From Amnibacterium kyonggiense (GTDB lineage: Bacteria; Actinomycetota; Actinomycetes; Actinomycetales; Microbacteriaceae): 64,000 bases of DNA. Where the stretch lies: positions 62,001 through 126,000 of the forward strand of contig NZ_SOAM01000003.1 of the NCBI RefSeq assembly GCF_004364555.1, given 5' to 3'. The first letter of the stretch is position 1, and each line of letters starts with the position of its first letter. A program made the translations under genes and the position numbers. The notes beneath the pieces were generated by a model. That model did not search any database and was not told the DNA's origin. It saw only the letters and a program-made list of their open reading frames with translations. Positions 17,440 to 25,832 of this stretch are shown here, in pieces.

Positions 17440-17475
17440 AGGAGGGGAGGACCGCCGCGGCGGTCCTCCCCTCCT
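17440..17475. terminator. Bidirectional terminator, second hairpin
   Basis: This is a perfect 36-bp palindrome with no spacer, beginning AGGAGGGGAGGACCGCC, placed 2 bp after the first hairpin. It ends 12 bp from the stop codon of the minus-strand dehydrogenase operon. The two hairpins together insulate two strongly regulated convergent operons. Confidence 0.75.
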
Positions 17476-17487
17476 GGCGTTCCGAGC

Positions 17488-18462
17488 TCAGAGCCGTGCG
17501 TCGAACTCGATGTGCGCCTTGATCGTGGACTCGGGGTGGTGCGCCGCCTCGAGCGCGTCGACGGCGTCGGCCGCCGCGAAGCGCTGCGTCACGAGCGGCG
17601 TCAGGTCGAGCCCGCTGCCGGCGAGGAACCGGAGGGTCTCCGGCCAGATGCCGGGCGACCCGATGGAGCCCGTGATCCGCAGCTCCTTCGACTGGATCAG
17701 CCCGAGCTTCGCGGGCGCTGAGCCCCCGACGTCGATCCCGATGTAGGCGATCCGGCCCTGGAACGCGACGAGCTCGAGCGCGGTCGCCATGACGGCCGGG
17801 CGCCCGCTCGCCTCGACGACGAGGTCCGCGCCGCGGCCGCCCGTGATGTCGCGGAGCCGCTCGTCGGCCTCGTCCGGGTGCACCGCGTGCGTCGCGCCGA
17901 GGGCGAGGGCGGCCTTCCGGCGGTCCTCCGATGGCTCGATCACGACGGTGGTCGCGCCCATCGCGGCGGTCGCCGCCGCGACGGCGAGCCCGACCGGCCC
18001 GGCGCCGAGCACGGCGACGGTGTCGGACGCGTTCACGCCCCCGGCGTGCTGCACCGCGTAGTACGCGACGCTGAACGGCTCGACGAGCGCACCCATCGTG
18101 AACGACAGCTCGTCGGGCAGCCGGTGCAGCCACGACTCCTTCGCAACGAAGAAGTCGGCGGCGGCGCCGCTGATCGAGAAGCCGAAGTGGTCGGCCCCGA
18201 TCACGCACTCCCCCACCACGCGGTCGCCGACACGGAGGTCCTTCACCTGGTCGCCGACCCGCACGACCTCGCCGGACCACTCGTGACCGGGGATCAGCGG
18301 GTAGGAGAACGGGATGATGTAGCGGCCCTCGAGCAGCTCGATGTCCGAGTGGCAGACGCCCACCGACCGGGCTGCGACAAGCACCTCGTCGGCCGCGATC
18401 TCCGGGATCGGCCGCTCCTCGACGACGGGCGAGTCCTGCGCCGCGTAGACCAGTGCCTTCAT
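17488..18462 (-). CDS. MDR-family zinc-dependent alcohol dehydrogenase 1
   Basis: The 324-residue medium-chain dehydrogenase has catalytic-zinc residues Cys in VGVCHSD and His-Glu in PGHEW, and the NAD(P) Rossmann motif VLGAGPVGLAVA. The structural-zinc lobe with four cysteines is missing, which explains the short length. Its sequence differs clearly from the two following homologues, so they are not recent copies. It is the last gene of the importer-M24-dehydrogenase operon. Upstream is AGGAGGAGG. It probably oxidises a sugar- or polyol-like alcohol. Confidence 0.85.
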   Translation of the reverse strand: MKALVYAAQDSPVVEERPIPEIAADEVLVAARSVGVCHSDIELLEGRYIIPFSYPLIPGHEWSGEVVRVGDQVKDLRVGDRVVGECVIGADHFGFSISGAAADFFVAKESWLHRLPDELSFTMGALVEPFSVAYYAVQHAGGVNASDTVAVLGAGPVGLAVAAATAAMGATTVVIEPSEDRRKAALALGATHAVHPDEADERLRDITGGRGADLVVEASGRPAVMATALELVAFQGRIAYIGIDVGGSAPAKLGLIQSKELRITGSIGSPGIWPETLRFLAGSGLDLTPLVTQRFAAADAVDALEAAHHPESTIKAHIEFDARL

Positions 18463-18476
18463 GCTCCTCCTCCTGC

Positions 18477-19535
18477 TCAGCGGGTCTCGATGAGGACCTT
18501 GACCTGGTCGCCGGTCGGCGACAGCAGCGTCTCGAAGCCCTTCTCGACGATGTCGGCCATCGGGACGGTCGCGGTCACGACCTGCTCGACCGGGTACCGG
18601 CCGCGCGCGATCAGGTCGACGATGCGCGGGAAGTCGAACACCGGGTAGCACCAGGTGCCGGTCAGCGTGATGTCGTGCTCCGACAGCACCATCGGGTCGA
18701 TCGACGCGGGGCGCGTGTGCAGGCCGGTCTGCGAGACGTGACCCGCGGACCGCACCGCGGCGAGCGCCGTCTGCAGCGCGCGCTCGTTGCCCGAGCACTC
18801 GATCACCGCGTCCGCGCCGATGCCGCCGTTCAGGTCCTTCAGGTACGCGGCGACGTCGGTCTCCGCGGGGTTCAGCACCTCGGCGACGCCGAAGCCGCGC
18901 ACCAGCTCGGCACGCGTCGGGTTCACCTCCGACACGATGACGCGCGCCCCGAGCGACGCGGCGTAGAGCGTCGCGAGCGCGCCGATCGGACCGGCGCCCG
19001 TGACGAGCACGGTGTCGCCGGGCCGCACCTGCGCGGTGTCGACGCCGTACGCGGCGACCGCGGCGGGCTCGACGAGCGCGCCCTGGAGGTCGCTGACCGA
19101 GTCGGGCAGCACGGTGAGCTTCTCCTGCGGTACGACCGCGAGCTCGGCGATCCCGCCCCAGGCGTAGCTGAGCCCGATGCACGCCATGTTCACGCAGAGG
19201 TGGTTCAGGCCGCGCACGCAGTAGTAGCAGGTGCCGTCGAAGAGCAGCGGCATCACGGATACGCGCTGGCCGACGCGGACGCGGTCCACGCCGCGGCCGA
19301 CCTCGACGACCTCCGCGGAGAACTCGTGGCCGAGGATCTGCGGGATCGTCGAGCCGTTCAGCTTGTGCGGCTCCTTCGGCGTGACGATCGGGCCCTGCGC
19401 GTACTCGTGCAGGTCGGTGCCGCAGATGCCGCACCAGAACGGCCGCAGCAGGACCTCGCCGGGTCCGGGCGACGTGGGCGGCGCCACGTCCTCGACGCGG
19501 ACGTCGTGGGCGGCGTGGAAGACGGCGGCCTTCAT
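18477..19535 (-). CDS. MDR zinc alcohol dehydrogenase 2 (2,3-butanediol dehydrogenase-like)
   Basis: The protein has 352 residues. Catalytic-zinc motifs are CGICGTDLHEY and LGHEFSAEV, the coenzyme motif is VTGAGPIGAL, and the Glu of VEPAAVAAYG is present. The long insertion after TDLHEY and the pattern FDGTCYYCVRGLNHLC fit the (R,R)-butanediol/sorbitol dehydrogenase branch. One of the four structural-zinc cysteines appears to be missing. It overlaps the next dehydrogenase upstream by ATGA and stops 14 bp before dehydrogenase 1. Confidence 0.87.
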   Translation of the reverse strand: MKAAVFHAAHDVRVEDVAPPTSPGPGEVLLRPFWCGICGTDLHEYAQGPIVTPKEPHKLNGSTIPQILGHEFSAEVVEVGRGVDRVRVGQRVSVMPLLFDGTCYYCVRGLNHLCVNMACIGLSYAWGGIAELAVVPQEKLTVLPDSVSDLQGALVEPAAVAAYGVDTAQVRPGDTVLVTGAGPIGALATLYAASLGARVIVSEVNPTRAELVRGFGVAEVLNPAETDVAAYLKDLNGGIGADAVIECSGNERALQTALAAVRSAGHVSQTGLHTRPASIDPMVLSEHDITLTGTWCYPVFDFPRIVDLIARGRYPVEQVVTATVPMADIVEKGFETLLSPTGDQVKVLIETR

Positions 19536-20593
19536 CGTTCCTCCTCCTGGAGCGTGGGGTCGAACAGCACCTTGCCCTCGAGGCGCCCGGTGGCGAGCCG
19601 CTCGAGCTGCTCGGCGAGATCGCCGAGCGGGTGCACGGAGTCGAGCAGCTCGGCGGCCAGCGACGTCGTCGCGAGGATGTCGAGCGCCGGGGCGAGGTCC
19701 TCGCCGCAGACGTGGGCGAGCGTGGTCCGCACGGTGATCTCGCGCATCACCAGGGCGTGGACGTCGACCTCCTGCTGCTTCGCGGGGAGGCCGACCTGCA
19801 GCACCGTCCCGCCGTCGCGGACCATGCCGATCGCGGCGTTCAGCTGCCCGGGGGCGCCGCTCGCCTCGATGACGACGTCGGCACCGCCGGGCGCGGCTTC
19901 GAGCACGCGGTCGCGCACGGCGTCCCCGACCTCGACGACGCGGTCCGCGCCGAGCCGCAGCGCGCGCTCCAGCCGTGCCCCGGGGAAGTCGACGACGGTG
20001 ACCTCGACGTCGGCGAGGTGCCGCACGCCGGTGAGCACGAAGGTCCCGATCGCGCCGGCCCCGATGAGCACGACGCGGTCGCCGTCCCGGACTCCGGAGC
20101 GCCGGGCGGCGTGCAGGCCGACGGCGAGCGGCTGGGCGAGGCCTGCCGCGTCGAGCGGCAGCCCGTCCGGCACCGCGACGAGCGTCCGCTCGGGCACCGC
20201 GACGAGCTCGGCGAGGCCGCCGGGGGCGTTCAGCCCGTGCGTGTAGTAGCGGCGGCACAGGTTCGTCCGGCCCTCCCGGCAGCGGTCGCACGCGCCGCAC
20301 CAGACGCCGGCACCGCTCGCGACGATCGACCCGGCCGGGAACCGGCCGCCCGCGACGGGCGCGACGACCTCCCCGACGAACTCGTGCCCGAACACCATCG
20401 GCCCGGTCGCCCCGGTGACGGGGTGCACCCGGTTCACCGGGAAGGTCAGCGGGCCGGCCTTCCACTCGGTCGCGTCGGTGCCGCACATCCCGGACCGGAG
20501 CACGCGGAGGAGCACCTCGCCCTCGCGCGGCTCGGGCTCGGGGACGTCCTCGATCCGGACGTCGTGGTCGCCGTGGTAGACGGCCGCCCTCAC
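19532..20593 (-). CDS. MDR zinc alcohol dehydrogenase 3
   Basis: The 353-residue protein has SGMCGTDATEW and FGHEFVGEV for catalytic zinc. It has the complete structural-zinc set CGACDRCREGRTNLC and the Rossmann motif IGAGAIGTFV. The GTG start overlaps the stop of the M24 gene by GTGA. It resembles L-threonine 3- or sorbitol-type dehydrogenases, but the substrate cannot be read from the sequence. Three different dehydrogenases in tandem suggest successive oxidation of hydroxyls on one molecule or handling of several related alcohols. Confidence 0.86.
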   Translation of the reverse strand: MRAAVYHGDHDVRIEDVPEPEPREGEVLLRVLRSGMCGTDATEWKAGPLTFPVNRVHPVTGATGPMVFGHEFVGEVVAPVAGGRFPAGSIVASGAGVWCGACDRCREGRTNLCRRYYTHGLNAPGGLAELVAVPERTLVAVPDGLPLDAAGLAQPLAVGLHAARRSGVRDGDRVVLIGAGAIGTFVLTGVRHLADVEVTVVDFPGARLERALRLGADRVVEVGDAVRDRVLEAAPGGADVVIEASGAPGQLNAAIGMVRDGGTVLQVGLPAKQQEVDVHALVMREITVRTTLAHVCGEDLAPALDILATTSLAAELLDSVHPLGDLAEQLERLATGRLEGKVLFDPTLQEEER

Positions 20594-21990
20594 GCCTCCG
20601 CCCCCGGACCGGCCTCGCCGCGGCCCCAGGCCGTGTTGAGGTTCGACTGCGAGCTGCGGATGACGGGCAGCGGCCCGTTGACCGTGAAGTAGCGCTGGCC
20701 CGCGACGAGCAGGTCCTCGGCCGGGAACTTCGTGACGACCTCGGCACCGGTGGCGGTCACGACGACCTCCTCCTCGATGCGGGCCGCGCCGATGCCGTCG
20801 GCGCTCGGCCAGTAGGTCTCGAGGGCGAAGAACATGCCCTCCTTCAGCTCCTCCGGGTGGTCGAGCGAGACGAGCCGGGAGAAGATCGGCTTCTCCCAGA
20901 TCGACAGGCCGACGCCGTGCCCGTACTGCAGCGCGAACGCGGCCTCCTCGTCCGGGAACCCGAACTCCTGCGCCTTCGGCCACACCTTGACGATGTCCGC
21001 GGTGGTGGCGCCGGGCTTCACGAGCGCGATCGCGCGGTCCATGTACTCGCGGGCGCGCTTGTAGGCGTCGTTCTGCGCCGGGCTCGCCGAGCCGACCGCG
21101 AACGTGCGGTAGTAGCAGGTCCGGTAGCCGTTGAAGCTGTGCAGGATGTCGAAGAACGCGGGGTCGCCCGGCCGGATGATCCGGTCGGAGTAGACGTGCG
21201 GGTGCGGCGAGCAGCGCTCCCCCGAGATCGCGTTCACGCCCTCGACGTACTCGGAGCCGTGGTCGTAGAGCGTCTTCGCCACGAGGCCGACGGTCTCGTT
21301 CTCGCGGACGCCCGGGCGGAGGAACTCGTACAGCTTGTCGTAGGCGGAGTCCACCATCGAGGCCGCCTGCGTGAGCAGCGTGATCTCGTCCTGCGTCTTG
21401 ATCTCGCGCGCCTGCATGAACACCTGCTGGCCGTCGACGACGTCGATGCCCGCGTTCTTCAGCGCCATGAGGACCGGCATCTCGATCACGTCGACGCCGA
21501 GGGGCTCCCCGAGCAGGCCGAACTTCTCGAGCTCGCGCTTGATCTTCGCCGCGACCTCCTCCGCGGCGCCGGCCGCCGGGTTGAACGCGCCGCGGAGCGT
21601 GGAGATGCCGGCCCGCGAGCCGTTCTCGAGCCGCGGCCGCTTCGCGCCGTGGTGCGGCGCGTGCGGGTCGGCGTCCATCTCGGCGGTGGTCTCGCCGAGC
21701 CACGGGTTGTACAGCGCGTGGTGCTTCGCCGCGGACCCGAAGTCCCAGACGATCGGGTCGCTGTTGCGGGTCAGGAGGGAGAAGCGGATCAGCTTGTCCA
21801 TCGCCCACGTCCCGATGTGGGTCGCGGTCATGTAGCGGATGTTCGAGAAGTCGAACGCGAGCAGCGCGCCGAGGTCGGACCGCTCGAGCTCGGCCTTGAG
21901 TCGCGCGAGCCGTTCGTCGCGCAGCCGGTCGAACCGGACGCGCTCCTCCCAGTCGACGCCGTTGGTTCCGAAGGTCGCCGTGCTCAGCAC
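20590..21990 (-). CDS. M24 metallopeptidase-like hydrolase (DddP/creatinase-like)
   Basis: The 466-residue protein has a creatinase-type N-terminal domain (residues about 20-170, with FSNIRYMTATHIGTWAMDK) and an M24 pita-bread domain (about 200-430). Visible metal-site positions are Asp281, Cys292 where the family has its second Asp, His358 in YGHGVGL, Glu391 and Glu406 in RIEEE. The layout recalls M24 proteins that are not peptidases, such as creatinase, DddP and ectoine hydrolase. It sits between a sugar-type ABC importer and three dehydrogenases, so it probably cleaves the imported substrate. The GTG start at 21990 has AAAGG upstream. Confidence 0.8.
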   Translation of the reverse strand: MLSTATFGTNGVDWEERVRFDRLRDERLARLKAELERSDLGALLAFDFSNIRYMTATHIGTWAMDKLIRFSLLTRNSDPIVWDFGSAAKHHALYNPWLGETTAEMDADPHAPHHGAKRPRLENGSRAGISTLRGAFNPAAGAAEEVAAKIKRELEKFGLLGEPLGVDVIEMPVLMALKNAGIDVVDGQQVFMQAREIKTQDEITLLTQAASMVDSAYDKLYEFLRPGVRENETVGLVAKTLYDHGSEYVEGVNAISGERCSPHPHVYSDRIIRPGDPAFFDILHSFNGYRTCYYRTFAVGSASPAQNDAYKRAREYMDRAIALVKPGATTADIVKVWPKAQEFGFPDEEAAFALQYGHGVGLSIWEKPIFSRLVSLDHPEELKEGMFFALETYWPSADGIGAARIEEEVVVTATGAEVVTKFPAEDLLVAGQRYFTVNGPLPVIRSSQSNLNTAWGRGEAGPGAEA

Positions 21991-22048
21991 CGGTGCCTGC
22001 CTTTCTGGGTCGGGCGTCCGAGAGGACGCCGGTGGAGGGTCGTGGTGC

Positions 22049-24580
22049 TCACTCGACGGCGGCGCGGCGGCGGCGACGGCGGATCCGGCCGGTCGTGTAG
22101 ACGATCGCGGCGACGAGGATCAGGGCGCCCTGGAAGTAGTACTGGAACACCGTCCCGAGTCCGAGGAAGACCGTCGCGGACAGCACCTGCTGCAGCAGCA
22201 GCGCCCCGAGCAGCGGGCCGATGAAGGTGCCGCGGCCGCCGAGGAGGCTCGTGCCGCCGAGCACCACCGCGGTGATGCTCGTCAGCGTGAAGGCCGAGCC
22301 CTGGGTCGGGTCGCCGACGCCGTACTGGCCCATGAACATGAGCGCCGACAGGAACACGAGGGCCGCCGTGGCGACGTAGCCCAGCACGACCGTGCGGTCG
22401 ACCGCGACGCCGACGGTGCGGGCCGCGACCTCGTCGCTGCCGGCCGCGCGGAGCCGCCAGCCCCAGCGCGTCCGCCGCAGCGCGAGCTCGAGGAGCACCG
22501 CGACCACGACGAGCACGATGAAGAACAGCGGGATCGGCCCGAAGCTCATGGTCACGAAGCTCTGGAAGTCCTGGCTGATGTAGCCGCCCTGCTCGGGGCG
22601 GAGGAGCAGCGCGAAGCCGCCGAGCGCGATGTACAGCGCGAGGGTCGCGGCGATCGGGGTGAAGCGCGCGCCGCGGATCAGTCCGCCGTTCACGAGACCG
22701 ACGGCGATCGCGATGAGCAGCATCAGGCCGAGCCCGAGCAGCACCGTGCCCACCGGCTTGCCGTCGTTCACGAAGAAGGAGGCGACGACGACGAGGAATC
22801 CCGCGAGCGGACCGACGGAGAGGTCGATCCCGCCGGTCAGGAGGGCGATGTTCTGCCCCAGGGCGAGGAACCCGACCGCCGTCGCCGCGGTGAGGATCGT
22901 GACCAGGTTGAACGTCGAGAGGAACGCGCCGTTCTGCGCGGCGATGAATGCGCCGAGCACGACGATGAGCGCCGCGACGAGCACGCTCGGGGCGAAGTCG
23001 CTCTGCACGAAGCGGCGGAGCCCGGTCGGGTGCTCGGGGCGCAGTGCCTCCGGCGTCGCGATCGCGGTCGCCTTCGAGCCGACCGCGGCGCTGACCATCC
23101 GCTCCTCGGTGATGTCGTCGCCCTCGAGCGTCGCGACGACCTGGCCGCGCGACATCACGAGCACCTGGTCGCAGAGCCCCTCCAGCTCCTTCGTGTCCGA
23201 GGACGCGACGACGACGGGGATCCCGCGGCTCGAGGCCTCGCGGAGGATGCCGTAGATCTCGGCGCGCGCGCCGACGTCGACGCCCTGGGTCGGCTCGTCC
23301 GCGATGAGCAGGACGGGGTCGGAGAGCAGGGCGCGCGAGATCACGACCTTCTGCTGATTGCCGCCGGACAGCGCGCCGACCGGCGCGTCCATCGACGGCG
23401 CCTTGACCGCGAGGGATCGGAGGGAGCCGCCGACGGTCTCGACCTCGCGCGGGCGGCGCAGCAGCGGGCCGGCGGTGAAGGACTTCAGCGCGCTGATCGC
23501 CGCGTTCTCCCGGACGGAGAGGCTCATGGCGAGGCCCTCGCCGTGCCGGTCGGACGGCATGTAGGCCGCGCGCCGCAGCAGCTCCCGGCCGGAGCGGGCG
23601 GTGCCGCCGACCCGGACCTCGCCGTCGAACTGCTCGAGCCCCGCGAGCGCGCGGAGCAGGTCGGTCTGCCCGTTGCCGACGACGCCGGCGATGCCGACGA
23701 TCGCGCCGCGGCGCACCTTCGCGTCGATCCCGGCGAACCCGGGCCCGCTCAGGCCGACGAGCTCGAGGTCGTGGCCGAACGCCTCGTCCGCCGCCGCCCC
23801 GAGCTTCGGGGGGAACGTCGAGTCGAGCTTGCGGCCGACGATGAGGGAGAGCAGCTCGTCGTCCGTCACGTCGGCGACGAGGGCCGTGCCGCGGGTGCGG
23901 CCGTCCCGGAGCACGGTGACGCGGTCCGCGAGCTCGCGCACCTCCGCCATCCGGTGCGTGATGTAGACGACCGAGGTCCCCCGGCCGACCGCGTCGCGCA
24001 CGAGGGAGAAGAAGTGGCGGACGGCGTCGTCGCCGAGCGGCGCCGTCGGCTCGTCGAGGATCAGCACCCGGGGCTCGACCGCGAACGCCTTCGCGATCTC
24101 GAGCAGGTGGCGCTGCGCGACCGTCATCAGCTCGACGCGGTCGCGGAGGTCGACGTCGAGGCCGACGCGCTCGAGGATGCGCCGCGCAGACGCGGCGCGG
24201 CCGCCCTCGCCCTTCAGCACGGAGGCCGGCAGCGCGACCTCGAGGTTCTCGAGGACCGTGAGGTCCGGCAGCACGGCGGGGTGCTGGTGGACGATGGCGA
24301 TGCCGTGCGCCGCGGCGGACCGCGGGCTCAGCGCGCCGACGTCCTCCCCCGCGACGAGGATCGTGCCCGCGTCGGGCTGCGTGCCGCCCGTCGCGACGTT
24401 CATGAGCGTGGACTTGCCCGCGCCGTTCTCGCCGAGGATCGCGTGCACCTCGCCGGCGGCGATCTCCACCGACACGTCGCTGAGCGCGGCGACGCCGCCG
24501 TAGGTCTTCGTGATGCCGCGCATCGCGAGCGTCGCAGGGGCCGTCGCGACCGCTGCGCGCTCCGGGAGCGTCTCGTTCAT
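22049..24580 (-). CDS. Fused ribose-type ABC ATPase-permease (RbsA-RbsC fusion)
   Basis: The 843-residue polypeptide contains two ATPase domains followed by a complete permease. Domain 1 has Walker A GENGAGKS (residues 50-57), a degenerate signature LMTVAQRHLLEIA and Walker B VLILDEPTAPLG. Domain 2 has the usual degenerate Walker A (GVVGNGQ), signature LSGGNQQK and Walker B LLIADEPTQGVDVG. From about residue 515 there are eight to ten membrane segments with LLTGGIDLSVGPLAGF and VVLGGTSLLGGRGT, both RbsC signatures. With the separate permease and binding protein it forms the importer. A separate ATPase gene is absent, which supports a true fusion. Confidence 0.93.
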   Translation of the reverse strand: MNETLPERAAVATAPATLAMRGITKTYGGVAALSDVSVEIAAGEVHAILGENGAGKSTLMNVATGGTQPDAGTILVAGEDVGALSPRSAAAHGIAIVHQHPAVLPDLTVLENLEVALPASVLKGEGGRAASARRILERVGLDVDLRDRVELMTVAQRHLLEIAKAFAVEPRVLILDEPTAPLGDDAVRHFFSLVRDAVGRGTSVVYITHRMAEVRELADRVTVLRDGRTRGTALVADVTDDELLSLIVGRKLDSTFPPKLGAAADEAFGHDLELVGLSGPGFAGIDAKVRRGAIVGIAGVVGNGQTDLLRALAGLEQFDGEVRVGGTARSGRELLRRAAYMPSDRHGEGLAMSLSVRENAAISALKSFTAGPLLRRPREVETVGGSLRSLAVKAPSMDAPVGALSGGNQQKVVISRALLSDPVLLIADEPTQGVDVGARAEIYGILREASSRGIPVVVASSDTKELEGLCDQVLVMSRGQVVATLEGDDITEERMVSAAVGSKATAIATPEALRPEHPTGLRRFVQSDFAPSVLVAALIVVLGAFIAAQNGAFLSTFNLVTILTAATAVGFLALGQNIALLTGGIDLSVGPLAGFLVVVASFFVNDGKPVGTVLLGLGLMLLIAIAVGLVNGGLIRGARFTPIAATLALYIALGGFALLLRPEQGGYISQDFQSFVTMSFGPIPLFFIVLVVVAVLLELALRRTRWGWRLRAAGSDEVAARTVGVAVDRTVVLGYVATAALVFLSALMFMGQYGVGDPTQGSAFTLTSITAVVLGGTSLLGGRGTFIGPLLGALLLQQVLSATVFLGLGTVFQYYFQGALILVAAIVYTTGRIRRRRRRAAVE

Positions 24581-24610
24581 TTCGGTGGTGCCTTCCGCCG
24601 TCGATCCGAG

Positions 24611-24646
24611 ACCGGCCCGGCGACGCGTCAGCGCCGCCGGGCCGGT
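24611..24646 (-). terminator. Intra-operon hairpin after binding protein
   Basis: ACCGGCCCGGCG (24611-24622) pairs perfectly with 24635-24646 around a 12-nt loop. It lies 6 bp past the binding-protein stop and before the ATPase-permease. Such hairpins often protect or partly terminate the mRNA so that the binding protein is made in excess. Confidence 0.55.
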
Positions 24647-24652
24647 CCGCCG

Positions 24653-25756
24653 TCACTTGCCGAGCTTCGCCTGCTCCTCGCCCGGCATCTGGGCGGAGAG
24701 GTAGACGTCACCGGGCAGGTCGCTCTTGCACTGCACGGGCTTGGACGAGTCGGTCGAGTCCTCGAAGACCGGGCCCTTGAAGGAGTCCGCGGTCGGGATC
24801 TTCCCGCCGGTCGCCTTCGCGATGGCGTAGTCGACGGCCAGCCGGACGTTGTCGTTGCCCGTCGCGACGGTCATCAGCGGGAACTCGCGTCCGGCGTCCT
24901 TCTGCTGCTGCCAGAAGCAGGCGAGGGAGTTGCCGTCGGAGGTCGCGAGCGCCGGGATCTTCTTGCCGTTCTTCGTGAAGAGCGGCAGGGAGGACACGAG
25001 CGTCGGGCCGAAGTCGGAGACGATCACGTCGATCTTCGGGTTCTTGGCGATCGCGGCGGAGAGCAGGGTCTGCGTCAGCGTCGGGTCCCAGTTCGTCGGC
25101 ACGAACGGGGTCTGCTGCACGAAGGTGTACTTCGACCCCAGGTCCTCCTTGAGCGCGTTGTACTCCGTCACGCTCTGGCTGTTGCCCGCGGGGCCGCCCA
25201 TGAACAGGATGTTGCCGCCGTTCGGCACGACCTTCTTGATCCACGTCGCCCAGTTGTGGCCGTCGTTGGCGAAGTCGTCGCCGATCCACTTGTCGTAGTT
25301 CACGCCGGCCTTGCCGCCCGGGTCGACGCGGTACGGCACCGTGACGACGCCGGCCTTGTAGGCCGAGGTCAGGGCCGGGAGGACCGCCTTGCCCGCGTCC
25401 GGGAAGACGACCATCGCGTTCACGCCGCGGGACGCCATGCCCTTGATGTCGGAGATCGCCTTCGAGGTGTTGCCCTGGCCGTCGGCGTACAGGAACTTCG
25501 TCACGCTCGGGCACTTGGCCGCCTCGGCCCTGCCGGACGCGGTGGTGACGAGGCGCCAGCTGTTGCCGCCGAAGCCGTCGAGCAGCGCGAAGGTGATCTT
25601 CTTCGTGCCGCACCACGAGGGTGCGCCGGCGACGTGGGTGACCTTCCCGTCGCCGCCGCCGCCGGCGCCGCTCGTCGTGCCGCTGCAGCCGGACAGGATC
25701 AGGGACACCGCCGCGAGCGCTGCCGCGGCGAAGCCGTACTTGGTGCGAGGTCTCAT
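24653..25756 (-). CDS. Substrate-binding lipoprotein of sugar-type ABC importer
   Basis: The 367-residue protein has a lipoprotein signal: basic MRPRTK, a hydrophobic run, and lipobox LILSGC with Cys24 as lipidation site. A Gly/Ser-rich tether follows. The mature part has the periplasmic-binding-protein type 1 fold: TFALLDGFGGNSWR at the start and GMASRGVNAMVVFPDAGKAVLP, matching the family's substrate-pocket region. It is anchored outside the membrane and feeds the adjacent permeases. The ligand is not deducible; sugars, polyols and autoinducer-like furanones are all known for this fold. Confidence 0.9.
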   Translation of the reverse strand: MRPRTKYGFAAAALAAVSLILSGCSGTTSGAGGGGDGKVTHVAGAPSWCGTKKITFALLDGFGGNSWRLVTTASGRAEAAKCPSVTKFLYADGQGNTSKAISDIKGMASRGVNAMVVFPDAGKAVLPALTSAYKAGVVTVPYRVDPGGKAGVNYDKWIGDDFANDGHNWATWIKKVVPNGGNILFMGGPAGNSQSVTEYNALKEDLGSKYTFVQQTPFVPTNWDPTLTQTLLSAAIAKNPKIDVIVSDFGPTLVSSLPLFTKNGKKIPALATSDGNSLACFWQQQKDAGREFPLMTVATGNDNVRLAVDYAIAKATGGKIPTADSFKGPVFEDSTDSSKPVQCKSDLPGDVYLSAQMPGEEQAKLGK

Positions 25757-25832
25757 GTGATGCTCCTCCTGATGGATCGCGACGCCTCTGTCGCGCTGTC
25801 CCGCCGCGTGCGCGGCCGGGAAGTCTTCGGGG

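Noticed and set aside
17488-20593. Three tandem alcohol dehydrogenases as a recent duplication
   Set aside because: Their lengths, zinc-site patterns and sequences differ strongly, so they are distinct family members rather than recent copies.
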